Shown here: positions 17,451 through 26,627 of the stretch, in pieces
Layout of the letters: every line of letters starts with the position of its first letter
How positions within the stretch are numbered: position 1 is the first letter of the stretch
Source: Rhodococcus sp. CH91
GTDB lineage: Bacteria; Actinomycetota; Actinomycetes; Mycobacteriales; Mycobacteriaceae
Length of the DNA stretch: 64,000 nucleotides
NCBI RefSeq assembly: GCF_022554085.1
Contig: NZ_JAKFYR010000004.1
Span: forward strand, 310,001-374,000
Direction of reading: 5' to 3'
Notes under the pieces: model-generated
What the model saw: the letters and a program-made list of their open reading frames with translations, nothing else
Database searches by the model: none
What the model was told of the DNA's origin: nothing
Program-made: the position numbers and the translations under genes

Positions 17451-18134
17451 GTGACCGACGCGCAAACTCTCGAAACCCCTATGGAAAACGCGACGATTCG
17501 AACGGTCCGACGATGGTCGCCGGGTGCGTGCGTCTGGTGCGGTGACACCGATTCGGTCGAACTCTTCCGCAACGAACCTCGCTGCGCCACTTGCCGTAAG
17601 CATGAAGCCGTCATCGACGAGGCCCGAAAGTTCATGGGCATGTACGGACTGCGTCCCATCGGCGGCACCCTGCAATCCGACGACGAGGAGGAGTACGAGC
17701 ACCGCCTCGCCGCTCGTGAGGCCCGTCGTGCACTCAACGACATCCGCCTCGCGGAGCAACCCGACCCGGCGCTCGTCCGCAAGGCGCTGCGTCCCCGCGC
17801 CGCCGCCGTCACCGAGCGCCACGCGGGCGCCGCGCCCTCGCAGAGCCCGGCGCGTTCCGCATCGGCGACCACCCGGACTTCCTCGTCCGCCTCGTCCCAG
17901 TCCGCGAAAGCGGCTCCGGTCAAGACGGATGCCGTCGACGTGGAGGAGATCCAGACCCGCGCGCTCGCGCTGCTCGATCAACTCTCCGCGATCGATGCGC
18001 AGCTCACCCTCGTCGCCGAACAGAGCGGCCTCGCCGCTCGCGCTCGGCGCAGCGACCTCGAGAAGCAGAAGGCGACCATCCTGCGCACCCTCGCCGCCCT
18101 CGAGAAGGCACGCCTGAGCGCTACTGTCCGGTAG
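17451..18134 (+). CDS. Hypothetical protein with a four-Cys zinc-ribbon-like N-terminus
   Basis: 227 residues from GTG 17451, probably leaderless; ATG 17481 is an alternative. Near residues 25-46 CVWCGD and CATCRK give two CxxC pairs about 20 residues apart, as in a small treble-clef or zinc ribbon. An acidic helix (SDDEEEYEHRLAAREARRA) follows, then a Ser/Ala/Thr-rich low-complexity linker (about 120-160), then a C-terminal coiled-coil-like helix pair (EEIQTRALALLDQLSAIDAQL and onward). I do not recognise a named family. Architecture suggests a nucleic-acid or protein adaptor, no more. A strong hairpin terminator follows. Confidence 0.8.
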   Translation: MTDAQTLETPMENATIRTVRRWSPGACVWCGDTDSVELFRNEPRCATCRKHEAVIDEARKFMGMYGLRPIGGTLQSDDEEEYEHRLAAREARRALNDIRLAEQPDPALVRKALRPRAAAVTERHAGAAPSQSPARSASATTRTSSSASSQSAKAAPVKTDAVDVEEIQTRALALLDQLSAIDAQLTLVAEQSGLAARARRSDLEKQKATILRTLAALEKARLSATVR

Positions 18135-18156
18135 GCACCGGACCACGCACTTTCCA

Positions 18157-18215
18157 CCGCAGCCCCGCCTCCGAATCCGGCGACTCCAGTCGCCGGTTCG
18201 AGGGCGGGGCTGCGG
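18157..18215 (+). terminator. Long stem-loop terminator
   Basis: CCGCAGCCCCGCC pairs with GGCGGGGCTGCGG, with a second inner stem CCGGCGAC/GTCGCCGG, making an almost continuous hairpin 22 bp after the stop at 18134. Few T residues follow, as is usual for actinobacterial terminators. The rest of the gap to 18339 shows nothing further I can assign. Confidence 0.7.
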
Positions 18216-18339
18216 TCGTTACCGCCCCTCAGAACAACGGACCAGGTAGTCTGTCTTCGACCAAGGGCCTGTCGGGGGTGTTGCTCGGGCGTCGATGCCT
18301 GTGCAGAAACAGGGGCTTCCACCTGCCGAAGGAGTGCGC

Positions 18340-20919
18340 GTGAGTGTTTCCGACACCCCTCGCGTCGGCGCACCCGCATGGCGTTCCCTGGCCTCGGCAT
18401 TGGTCCGTCCCAGATTGTTCACATGCCTCGACCGGGGTTCCACACTGACCGTGATCGACGCTCCTCCGGGTTTCGGCAAGCGCACGCTCGTCGCGGGATG
18501 GCTTCATCAGGGAGGTGCGCCGGACCGCACGATCGTATGGGTTCCCTCGCTCACCGGAGCCGAGGACGGCGACCTGGCGGCATGCGTACTCGAGGTGCTC
18601 GTCGGTCATCCCGCGATCGACGTCTCGCCCGGTGGTTCCCCGTTCGACCGGGTGGTCCGGACGTTCCGTGATCCGGGAGCACCGGCGCTGCTCGTTCTCG
18701 CGTCGGTACCGGCCCCGAGCACGGCTGCGGTCCTCTCCGGCGTCCTGCGGCTGCTCGATCACTGCCCCCGGCTCGATGCGATCGTCTGTCTCCCGGGCAA
18801 CAACACCGACATGACAGAGGTCGTCATCCGGGGAATCGACTGCACCTACGTCCCGGCCGCCGACCTCACGTTCACCGTCGAGGAGACGGCCTCGCTGCTG
18901 CGCGCCGCCGGACCGGATCGCTCCGACGGCGAGTGCGAGGCGGTGTGTCATCTCCTCGGAGGTGTGCCGGCGCTGGTCTCGGCCGCCACGGCGGTGGCTC
19001 GCAGCCGGCCGCAGCGATTGATCGACACCCGCGGCCTGCCCGTCCCCGCACTCGAACGTCTCGTGCGGACATATGTCGAAAGTCGCCTCGGCGAACTCGA
19101 CGGTGCGAGCCGCGAATTCGCCGAATCGGTCGTCGCGGCCCACAGTGTCACCGCGGCCGAAGCGGCGGAACTGACGGGCGTGACGGATGCCGAGGCGGCA
19201 TTGGCCACGCTCGCCGCGGCCGGGTTGGTGATGGATTCACCCTTCCACGATCCCCGCGTCTGGCGATGGCCCGATGCCGTTCGTTCGTGCGTATTGGAGA
19301 TCACCCGGCGGACGCGGCCCGGTCACGCCGACGCCCTGCTCCTCGAGCTCTCCCGCACCCATCGTGCGGCCGGGAACATGGCCGAGGCGGCGATCTACGC
19401 GGTCGAGGCCCGTGACTGGAAGGCCGCGGTAGCGATCGTCGAGGAAGCCTGGGCCGTCATGGTGGACCGGTCCTTCGACGTGCTCGTCAAGGTACTGAGG
19501 CAGATCCCCGATCACGCACTCGAGGATCATCCCTCGGTCCAGGCCGGGCGCGCATTGTTCACGCAGATGCTCGACGAACACGCGATTCTGCATGCTTCGC
19601 TGCCCACGGACACCGAGGAACTCGTCGAACTCGGGAAGACCTCCCGCGCCGCGCAGGCGGTGTATGTGGCGACGGTGCAGTCGCTGACCCTGCGGGTCTC
19701 CGGTGAGTTCGGTGAGGCCGCGCGGCTGACCCAGCTGCTGCGTCCACTCGTCCACTCGATCCTCGAGCACCGGCCCGACGATCTCGGCCCGCAGCTTCCC
19801 CTCCTCCGGGTGCAGTGGGCCATCACACTCCAGCTCGCAGGGCACCTCGGCGAATCCACCGCCGTCTTCCGGCGCGCCTACCGGGGTGCCTACGCCGCGA
19901 ACATCGCGTTCGTCGTCCAGAACGCCGCGGGAAGTTCCGCCCTGAACTGGGCTGTCACCGGCGACAATCCACGGGCACGGGAATGGCTGCGCATCGAGAG
20001 CCACGCGGAGCCCACCGAGGGACGCTGGGGTGAGATGGTGAAGGTGGGCGGCCGGGCAGCATCCGTGCTCGTGCATCTCGACGCGCTGCAACTCGACCAC
20101 GCGGCCGCGCGTCTCGAGGAACTCGGGGTGCCCCGCGTCTCGGAGGAGCTCTGGGGATTCGTCACCTACGGCCGGGCCTACCACCACCTCCTGACGGGCA
20201 ACGCCTACGACGGGCTCACCGAACTGCACCGGTTGATCGCATCCCACCGCGACCTGCACCGCCACGGCGCCTTCTGCCGCATACTCCTCGACGCCGCCGA
20301 GATCGATCTGAATCTCGCGCTCGGAAACGGCAATCTCGCGCGCGCCCTCGCCGACGAGAGCCGCGGAGACCATCCGCTACTCGTCGTGGCGAGCGGTCGC
20401 GTCGAACTGTTCACCGGTCACCCCGACGTCGCACTGAAGAAGCTCAAGCGGATCTCGTGGACGGAATGCGGATTCCCCCGCGCGCACCTCGAGTCGCTGC
20501 TCGTCACGGCGCACGCCCATCTCGACCGCGGCGACGACGACGCGGCACTACGGAGCTGGCAGCGGGCCTGCACGCTCGCCGAGTCGCTCGGCAACCGCCG
20601 TGCGTTCACCACCCTTCCGGACGGTGTGGCCGATCGTCTGGTGGCTCTCGGCGGTCCTGCGATCCCGGGCGGGCCGGTCGAGTCGGTGTTCACCGAGCCG
20701 GTGACCCACGTCGAACTGTCCCCGCGCGAGACGGACGTCCTCGAGCTGCTGGCGCTCGGATCGACCCACGCCGACATCGCCAAGAAACTGTTCGTCTCGC
20801 ACAACACGATCAAGACCCAGCTGCGCAGCATCTACCGCAAACTCGGAGTCCACAACCGAGTGGAGGCGGTCGGACGCGCACGGGAACTCAGGCTGCTGCC
20901 CGTCCGCCGGCCGCGCTAG
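18340..20919 (+). CDS. LAL-type LuxR-family transcriptional regulator with degenerate NTPase site
   Basis: 859 residues from GTG 18340, chosen because GAAGGAG lies 5 nt upstream. Layout follows MalT/LAL regulators: N-terminal STAND-like P-loop domain, a helical repeat middle (about 330-760) and a C-terminal LuxR helix-turn-helix, LSPRETDVLELLALGSTHAD then LFVSHNTIKTQLRSIYRKLG. The P-loop reads APPGFGKRTLVA, with Arg where the Mg-binding Thr/Ser should be, and the expected Walker B Asp pair is absent (ALLVLASVP). ATP-driven switching may be lost. Adjacent to a convergent MFS exporter gene, overlapping its end by 32 bp. The regulon is unknown. Confidence 0.85.
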   Translation: MSVSDTPRVGAPAWRSLASALVRPRLFTCLDRGSTLTVIDAPPGFGKRTLVAGWLHQGGAPDRTIVWVPSLTGAEDGDLAACVLEVLVGHPAIDVSPGGSPFDRVVRTFRDPGAPALLVLASVPAPSTAAVLSGVLRLLDHCPRLDAIVCLPGNNTDMTEVVIRGIDCTYVPAADLTFTVEETASLLRAAGPDRSDGECEAVCHLLGGVPALVSAATAVARSRPQRLIDTRGLPVPALERLVRTYVESRLGELDGASREFAESVVAAHSVTAAEAAELTGVTDAEAALATLAAAGLVMDSPFHDPRVWRWPDAVRSCVLEITRRTRPGHADALLLELSRTHRAAGNMAEAAIYAVEARDWKAAVAIVEEAWAVMVDRSFDVLVKVLRQIPDHALEDHPSVQAGRALFTQMLDEHAILHASLPTDTEELVELGKTSRAAQAVYVATVQSLTLRVSGEFGEAARLTQLLRPLVHSILEHRPDDLGPQLPLLRVQWAITLQLAGHLGESTAVFRRAYRGAYAANIAFVVQNAAGSSALNWAVTGDNPRAREWLRIESHAEPTEGRWGEMVKVGGRAASVLVHLDALQLDHAAARLEELGVPRVSEELWGFVTYGRAYHHLLTGNAYDGLTELHRLIASHRDLHRHGAFCRILLDAAEIDLNLALGNGNLARALADESRGDHPLLVVASGRVELFTGHPDVALKKLKRISWTECGFPRAHLESLLVTAHAHLDRGDDDAALRSWQRACTLAESLGNRRAFTTLPDGVADRLVALGGPAIPGGPVESVFTEPVTHVELSPRETDVLELLALGSTHADIAKKLFVSHNTIKTQLRSIYRKLGVHNRVEAVGRARELRLLPVRRPR

Positions 20920-22114
20920 CCGAACTCACCCGCATCCGGGCCGCGATCCGCAGATCGAACGCCCACACCACGCCGGCGAGCAGCGCCAGTCCGACACCCA
21001 ACACACACACGCCGGACCAGCCTCCGGCGGTCCACGCCGCCGTGCCGAGCGCCGATCCCGATGCCGCGCCGACGAAATAGGCGGTCATGTAGACCGAGTT
21101 CACCCGGGATCGGGCGTCGGGGTCGAGGGCGTACACGATGTTCTGGTTGGTGATGTGCACGAGGTTCAGGGCCAGATCCACAACGACCATTCCCACGACG
21201 AACCACACCAGCGACGTCCCGCCCGCGGCGAGCGCCGCCCACGAGGCGACGAGTGTGAAGACCCCCACGGCCGTCGCCCGCGGTCCGTACCCGCGATCGA
21301 CGAGCCGTCCCGCGGCGGTCGCGCCGAGCGCGCCGGCCACCCCGGCGAGGCCCACGAGCCCGATCTGCAGGTCGTCGAGCCCGAACGGCGGATCGGACAG
21401 CAGGAACGCCATCGTCGAGAACAATGCACTCACCGATGCAAAACTCAGGGCTCCGAGAATCGATCGGGTCCGCAACCGCGGATGCGCGAGGGTGAGCGTG
21501 ACGAGGGACCGCAGAGTGCTGCCGTATCCCTGCCGCACCGTCGGCGGCGTGGCCGGCAGCACCCGCCACAACGCGAGGGCCACGACCACCATGGCGACCG
21601 CACTCACCCGGTAGACCGTCGTCCAGCTGTTGCCGATCTCGGCGAGGATGCCCGCGACGCTGCGGGCGACGAGGATCCCGACGAGCAGACCGCTCATCAC
21701 GGTGCCGACCGCTCGTCCGCGGTGCTCAGGCGTCGCGAGGGTCGCGGCGAACGGCACCAGCACCTGCGCTGCGACGGAGAACAACCCGGCGATCGCGGTA
21801 CCTGCCACGAGTACCCCGATGCCGGGTGCGAATCCACTCAGTCCCTGGCCTGCCGCGGCGACCAGCATGAGCATCACCGCCAGTCGCCGCTGCGGGAACA
21901 TGTCCCCGAGCGGGACGAGGAAGAGCAGTCCCAGGGCGTAGGCGACCTGCGCGACCGTCACGGTGGAAGCGGCAGCAGACCGCGAGGTACCCAGCGCTTC
22001 GGCGATGGAGTCGAGCAGCGGCTGGTTGAAATAGTTGCCGCCGACACACAGACCGGTCGCGACCGCCATGAGCAGCAGGACCGGGGTCGTGAGTACAGGA
22101 CGCGGCGAGGTCAT
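20888..22114 (-). CDS. MFS transporter
   Basis: 408 residues from ATG 22114 (GGAAG upstream). About 12 hydrophobic helices are visible. The motif A-like loop LVPLGDMFPQRRLAV follows helix 2 and a second, GRLVDRGYGPRATAV, lies mid-protein, as in the major facilitator superfamily. The start VATGLCVGGNYFNQPLLDSIAEALGTS is shared by a large group of putative drug/arabinose-type exporters (YfcJ/NepI-like). Substrate unknown. Sits between a LuxR gene (convergent, 32-bp overlap) and the egt operon, upstream of which lies a 24-bp tandem repeat. Confidence 0.88.
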   Translation of the reverse strand: MTSPRPVLTTPVLLLMAVATGLCVGGNYFNQPLLDSIAEALGTSRSAAASTVTVAQVAYALGLLFLVPLGDMFPQRRLAVMLMLVAAAGQGLSGFAPGIGVLVAGTAIAGLFSVAAQVLVPFAATLATPEHRGRAVGTVMSGLLVGILVARSVAGILAEIGNSWTTVYRVSAVAMVVVALALWRVLPATPPTVRQGYGSTLRSLVTLTLAHPRLRTRSILGALSFASVSALFSTMAFLLSDPPFGLDDLQIGLVGLAGVAGALGATAAGRLVDRGYGPRATAVGVFTLVASWAALAAGGTSLVWFVVGMVVVDLALNLVHITNQNIVYALDPDARSRVNSVYMTAYFVGAASGSALGTAAWTAGGWSGVCVLGVGLALLAGVVWAFDLRIAARMRVSSASAAGGRAAA

Positions 22115-22172
22115 GGCTTCCAGCGTCCCGCGCGGGCGCGGCGGATGTCGAATCACACCGTCTTCACCCGGG

Positions 22173-22268
22173 CGGTGCGCCGCAATGTCACCGGCGCGGT
22201 GCGCCGCAATGTCACCGGCGCGGTGCGCCGCAATGTCACCGGCGCGGTGCGCCGCAAGGTCACCGGCG
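22173..22268. repeat. 24-bp tandem repeat, four copies, spanning the egtD stop
   Basis: Units begin at 22173, 22197, 22221 and 22245; three are identical and the last differs at one base (CAAGG for CAATG). Each contains GGCGCGGTGCGCC-type half-stems and, on the minus strand, CGCCGGTGAC. The TGA in the rightmost copy (22260-22262) is the stop of egtD, and the 24-bp period repeats it in the same frame. The array fills the gap between egtD and the MFS gene start. Confidence 0.9.
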
Positions 22269-23216
22269 TGAGGCGCCGAGCAGGACGAACCGGCCTGCGG
22301 GATCCACCCATTCGTGCCGGACGGAGAATCCGGCGTCCTCGAGTTCCTGTGCCAGGCCGGAGAGCCGGAACTTGGCGGAGATCTCGGTGCGGATCTGTTC
22401 CCCTTCGTCGAAGGTGATGTCGAGGTCGAGCCCCGGGATCCGGACGACCATCGCCTCGGTCGCCTCGAGGCGCATCTCGATCCACTCGTTCTCGGCGTCC
22501 CAGACCGCGCGGTGGACGAAGCGGTCCGGGTCGAAGTCCGCGTCGAGACGGTCGTTGAGGACCCGCAGCACGTTCTTGTCGAACTCCGCGGTCACCCCGG
22601 CGGCGTCGTCGTAGGCCGCGAGCAGGGCGTCGAGGTCGGTGACGAGTCCCGCCCCGAGGAGCAGCCACTCGCCGGTGCGGAGGATCCCGGCGGTTCCGGC
22701 GAGGAATTCCGCGCGCTCGCTCGGAACGAGATTGCCGATCGTGCCGCCGAGGAACGCGATCGCGCGTTTTCCCCCGGAGGGAAGGCGGGCGAGGGAATCG
22801 GTGAAGTCGCCGACCACACCGTGCACCGTCAGATTCGGATACTCCACCGACAACCGGGCGACCGCCGAGCGCAGTGCCGGTTCGGAGACGTCCTGCGGTA
22901 CGTATGTATGGAGATGTGATTCCAGGGCATCGAGCAGCACGTGGGTCTTCTCCGACGAACCGGAGCCGAGTTCGACGAGCATCTCCGGCCGGGCCGCTTC
23001 GGCGAAATCTGCGGCCCGCTGCTGCAGCAGGGCGAACTCGGTGCGAGTGGGGTAGTACTCGGGCAGGCGCGTGATCTCCTCGAACAGTGCGCTGCCTTGC
23101 GCGTCGTACAGCCAGGTGGGCGACAGATACTTCGGGGCCGAGGTGAGACCGCGCCTGGCGTCCTCGCGCAACTTCTCGTCGAGCTCCTCGGGACGTAGAT
23201 GCACATCGACGATCAC
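22260..23216 (-). CDS. egtD: L-histidine N-alpha-methyltransferase EgtD
   Basis: 318 residues from GTG 23216, overlapping the egtC stop (GTGA). EgtD trimethylates histidine with SAM to hercynine, the first committed step to ergothioneine. Family features: KYLSPTWLYDAQGSALFEEITRLPEYYPTR, the SAM motif LVELGSGSSEKT, FLGGTIGNL and the C-terminal FRLSGLAQELEDAGF, then HEWVDPAGRFVLL. Length matches mycobacterial EgtD. Last gene of egtABCD; its stop is inside a tandem repeat. Confidence 0.95.
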   Translation of the reverse strand: MIVDVHLRPEELDEKLREDARRGLTSAPKYLSPTWLYDAQGSALFEEITRLPEYYPTRTEFALLQQRAADFAEAARPEMLVELGSGSSEKTHVLLDALESHLHTYVPQDVSEPALRSAVARLSVEYPNLTVHGVVGDFTDSLARLPSGGKRAIAFLGGTIGNLVPSERAEFLAGTAGILRTGEWLLLGAGLVTDLDALLAAYDDAAGVTAEFDKNVLRVLNDRLDADFDPDRFVHRAVWDAENEWIEMRLEATEAMVVRIPGLDLDITFDEGEQIRTEISAKFRLSGLAQELEDAGFSVRHEWVDPAGRFVLLGASRR

Positions 23217-23962
23217 AGTGAGCCGACCTCCAGTGGTGAGACGATGAGTTTGCCCGGGACTGCGGCGACGAGATGGCGATCGGGAACGGGCTGCCAGCGA
23301 GTGTCGTCGTCGAACGGTTCGGAGGCCACGATCGCGACGTGTTCGTCCACGAACGTCCACAGGGAGTGATACCAGGTGGTGGCCCAGATTCCGGATTCGT
23401 TGCACAACAACATGTTCAGCCGGGATCCGGGCGCCAGGGCGAGAATATCGTGAGTGAGCGAGATCAGCGCCGGTTCCGGCTCGGCCGAGCGCAACCGCGA
23501 CTGCAGGAGCAGCCATACGGTCGCGGCGTCCGTCGGGGACTCGAGCCGCAGGAGTTCGGCGACGGGCAGTGCTCCGGCGAGGGTGACGAGCGATCCCGGC
23601 CATCCCCGCACGACGCCGTTGAGGCTGAACGCCCAGCGGTCGTCGGCGAAGGGGGCCGCAGCGGACCGTTCGACCGGCATCCCCTCCGTCGCCGAGCGTG
23701 CCGCCGCGATCACCGTGCGCGATCGCACCGAGGCCAGTCCCCCGCCGACGAAGGGATCCGACCAGAGGGGCGAGGCGGAACGATAGCGCCCGAAAGATCC
23801 TTCCGCCGTCCACCAGCCGACTCCGAAGCCGTCGGCGTTGATCGTTCCGCCACCACGCATGTCGGTGGGTGTCCAGGACTGGCGGATCAGGGAGTTCGTA
23901 CCGGTCGACAGCAGCGTCGCCACATTCGTCTCCGGCCCGAGATACGCCAGATGCCTACACAT
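23213..23962 (-). CDS. egtC: Ergothioneine biosynthesis amidohydrolase EgtC
   Basis: 249 residues from ATG 23962, overlapping the end of egtB. EgtC removes the gamma-glutamyl group from gamma-glutamyl-hercynylcysteine sulfoxide. It is a class II glutamine amidotransferase-type Ntn hydrolase: Cys2 follows the initiator Met (MCRHLAYLG) and becomes the N-terminal nucleophile; NADGFGVGWW, FSLNGVV and the DAATVWLLL region are family features. Order egtA-B-C-D is the standard actinobacterial operon. Confidence 0.94.
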   Translation of the reverse strand: MCRHLAYLGPETNVATLLSTGTNSLIRQSWTPTDMRGGGTINADGFGVGWWTAEGSFGRYRSASPLWSDPFVGGGLASVRSRTVIAAARSATEGMPVERSAAAPFADDRWAFSLNGVVRGWPGSLVTLAGALPVAELLRLESPTDAATVWLLLQSRLRSAEPEPALISLTHDILALAPGSRLNMLLCNESGIWATTWYHSLWTFVDEHVAIVASEPFDDDTRWQPVPDRHLVAAVPGKLIVSPLEVGSL

Positions 23963-25250
23963 CGCCCGTCCCGTAGGCGACGCGGAATCCCGCGAAGATC
24001 TGCCGGCGGACCGGCAGATCCCAGTTGCGGAAGGTGCCGCGGCACGCGACCTCGTCGGTTCCGAACGATCCTCCGCGCAGGACCCGGTACTCGCCGCCGA
24101 AGAAGACCTCCGAGTACTCGCGGTACGGGAAGGCGCGGAAACCCGGATAGCCCACGAACGGTGAGGAGGTCCACTCCCACACGTCGCCGATCAACTGGTG
24201 GACCCCCAGCGGAGACGCCCCGCGTGGATACGCACCGACCACTGCGGGGCCGAGATGGCGCTGGCCGAGGTTGGCGTGTTCGGGTCCGGGCTCCTCGTCT
24301 CCCCAGGGATGTCGACGACTCCGCCCGGTGGCCGGATCCCACCGCGCCGCCTTCTCCCACTCGGCCTCCGTGGGAAGACGCCCACCGGCCCACCGCGCGA
24401 ACGCCTCGGCCTCGTGGAAACACACGTGCAGCACGGGCTCGTCCGGATGCAACTCCCGAGCCCTGCCGAAAGACGTTCTCACCCAACCGGAACCGGGATT
24501 CCTGTGCCAGAACTGCGGAGCTTCGAGACCGGCCTCGACACGATGTGCCCAGCCTGCCTCGCTCCACAGGTCCGGCCGCGCGTAACCACCGTCGTCGACG
24601 AACTCGAGATAACGCCCGTTGGTGACGGGCACCGTGTCGAGTTCGAACTCGGGAACGAAGACCGCGTGCGCCGGACGCTCGTTGTCGAGCGCCCACGGCT
24701 CGGTGGACGTGCCCATCTCGAATTCGCCCGCAGGAATCCGGACCCGCGCGACGTCCGGTGAAGCGCCCGTACGGGGTGCTTCCGGAGCGTCGAGCAGGGG
24801 TGTCCCCTGCCGCAGTTGATGTGTCGCGAGCATCGTCTCGTCGTGCTGTTGCTCGTGCTGCGCGAGCATCGCGAAGACGAACCCCCGGCGGGTCAGTTCG
24901 TCGTCGAATGCACTGCGCTCGAGCACGTCCCATGTGAGATCACGGACCTCGCGCGCATACTTTCGCGCGGTCTCGACATCGAGCAGCGGCAGCCGGGTGC
25001 GGGTCGATCGGGGGTGCCGGAAGGCGTCGTAGAGGTCGTCGATGTCGCCGCGCACCGCCGCTCGCCCGCCGGCGAGCCGCACGAGCCACCGGTCCTCCTG
25101 ATTGGCGATGTGGGCGAGATCCCAGACCAGAGGACTCATCAGCGGTGAATGCTGGGCGACGAGAACGTCTTCCGGCACGGTGGTGAGGTCCTCCGTGCGG
25201 GCACGCGCCCGCTCGAGATGATGCCTGAGCGCAGCACGGGTGGGGGTCAC
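23955..25250 (-). CDS. egtB: Hercynine oxygenase EgtB
   Basis: 431 residues from GTG 25250, overlapping the egtA stop (GTGA). The non-haem iron enzyme joins hercynine and gamma-glutamylcysteine with O2 to a sulfoxide. The N-terminal DinB-like domain holds the three iron ligands, His47 (DLAHIAN) and His132/His136 (HEQQH); the C-terminal formylglycine-enzyme-like domain shows FEMGTSTEPWALDNERPAH, GRLPTEAEWEKAARWD, GDVWEWTSSPF and VLRGGSFGT. All ligands are intact. Length is normal. Preference for gamma-glutamylcysteine is inferred from egtA next door. Confidence 0.95.
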   Translation of the reverse strand: MTPTRAALRHHLERARARTEDLTTVPEDVLVAQHSPLMSPLVWDLAHIANQEDRWLVRLAGGRAAVRGDIDDLYDAFRHPRSTRTRLPLLDVETARKYAREVRDLTWDVLERSAFDDELTRRGFVFAMLAQHEQQHDETMLATHQLRQGTPLLDAPEAPRTGASPDVARVRIPAGEFEMGTSTEPWALDNERPAHAVFVPEFELDTVPVTNGRYLEFVDDGGYARPDLWSEAGWAHRVEAGLEAPQFWHRNPGSGWVRTSFGRARELHPDEPVLHVCFHEAEAFARWAGGRLPTEAEWEKAARWDPATGRSRRHPWGDEEPGPEHANLGQRHLGPAVVGAYPRGASPLGVHQLIGDVWEWTSSPFVGYPGFRAFPYREYSEVFFGGEYRVLRGGSFGTDEVACRGTFRNWDLPVRRQIFAGFRVAYGTGDV

Positions 25251-26476
25251 CGCACCTCCTCGCCCGGAGCCCGCCCACGCAGACATCGAGCCGCGGCCGC
25301 GTCGAGAGCCGCAGTGAACCGCATGTCGGGCGAGGACTCCGCCGCGAGCGAGAGCAGACTCGCCGCGGCAGCGCGCAATTCGAACGAATCGAGCCCGACG
25401 CGGGCTGCCTCGAGCCACATGTCGCGCACCGGCGAGGCGATCGCGCACGCCTCGTCGGCGACGGCAGGAGTGGACAGCAACGCCTCGAACGCCGCGACCG
25501 GCACCTGCCACGATTCGCCGGGCTGGGCGTCGATGTACCGCACCTCGAGATGGCCGCACGGGCGAACGGGTGGGAACAGTGTCGTCATGTGATAGTCGAG
25601 ATCCGCCACGGTGGGCCGGCGGCGGATGTCGGCATCGAGGTCTCCCGCCAGCCACGCGGCGAAGGTGGCTCCGGGCGGGGCATGCCATTCGGGCAGGTCC
25701 GAGCGCACGCATGTGAGCGGAGCGTCGAGAACCCAGGCCGGATAGTCGGTGGGAGACGAGACGTGGGCGAGCGCCGGATCGAGCTCGAGCCAGGCACGCA
25801 TCCGCTGCGAGACCCAGTCGCCTTCGGGAGCACCCCGCAGCCGGGGCGAGCACGCGAACGCGGCGATCATCGCCGGTCCGACGGCGTGCAGAAGCTCCCA
25901 GCGGCGCGCCACTTCGGCATAGTCCTCCCCCGCGTCGACGCAGACCTGCACCGACGCGGTGCTGTTCATCATCAACCTGCCCATGGGCCCGATGCGGTCG
26001 TAGCGCAGTTCCATCGCGCTGTAGCGGGGAGTGCGCAGCAGGCGGTGCGGCGGCCGCACCTCGTCGGCGGCGCGGTCGAGCATGGTCACCGACCGCCGGG
26101 CGAGCAGCGCCCGGAGCATGCGCAGGTCGGCGGTGAGCCGGTCGCACACCTGTCGCGCAGAGGTGCACGGAACGCTCGACAGCTCGACCTGCCCGCCCGG
26201 TTCGAGGGTGACCGCGCTGCCGGAAGGCAGAGGACGAGCGGACGACGAGGGCGCCACCGTCCGCGGAGCGTGCGGCCCCAGTGCTTCGACGAGGGTCACG
26301 AGTTCCGGGCGGGACGCGGTGCCGTCGGCCCGCGCGGTGAGCCATTCGAGTTCGACGCCGATCAGCCTGGGAGTTCCCAGCCGGAACGCCTTCGTCCGCA
26401 CGTGATGTTCGGCCTCCGCGCGGGAGACGAGTTCCTTGCGGTCTCGTGCCGCAGCGGCATCGACAGCCATCGCCAT
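25247..26476 (-). CDS. egtA: Glutamate-cysteine ligase EgtA
   Basis: 409 residues from ATG 26476, with AGGGGGTGG just upstream; ATG 26470 is possible. It supplies gamma-glutamylcysteine for EgtB. The GCS2-like fold is seen in LIGVELEWLTARADG, LEPGGQVELSS, the metal/substrate loop MELRYDRIGPMGRLMMNSTASVQVCVD (beyond the first residues only noted), HMTTLFPPVRPCGHLEVRYID. First gene of the leftward egtABCD operon and divergent from egtE with 151 bp between starts. Confidence 0.93.
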   Translation of the reverse strand: MAMAVDAAAARDRKELVSRAEAEHHVRTKAFRLGTPRLIGVELEWLTARADGTASRPELVTLVEALGPHAPRTVAPSSSARPLPSGSAVTLEPGGQVELSSVPCTSARQVCDRLTADLRMLRALLARRSVTMLDRAADEVRPPHRLLRTPRYSAMELRYDRIGPMGRLMMNSTASVQVCVDAGEDYAEVARRWELLHAVGPAMIAAFACSPRLRGAPEGDWVSQRMRAWLELDPALAHVSSPTDYPAWVLDAPLTCVRSDLPEWHAPPGATFAAWLAGDLDADIRRRPTVADLDYHMTTLFPPVRPCGHLEVRYIDAQPGESWQVPVAAFEALLSTPAVADEACAIASPVRDMWLEAARVGLDSFELRAAAASLLSLAAESSPDMRFTAALDAAAARCLRGRAPGEEVR

Positions 26477-26627
26477 TCGTCCACCCCCTCGACAGTCGGC
26501 CAGGTCTGCGGTCGAGACTATCGCGCCCGACGGCCCGATGCGGGGATTACGCACCGGCACGACGCGCGCCCGGTAGCCGGGCCGGTCGTCGCAGTAATGT
26601 CCTCGGGGGAACGAGGAGGTGGCGGCC

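Noticed and set aside
11485-22268. Short direct repeats at 11485 and 22173 as CRISPR arrays
   Set aside because: Units are directly tandem with no spacers and overlap gene stops; no cas genes nearby.
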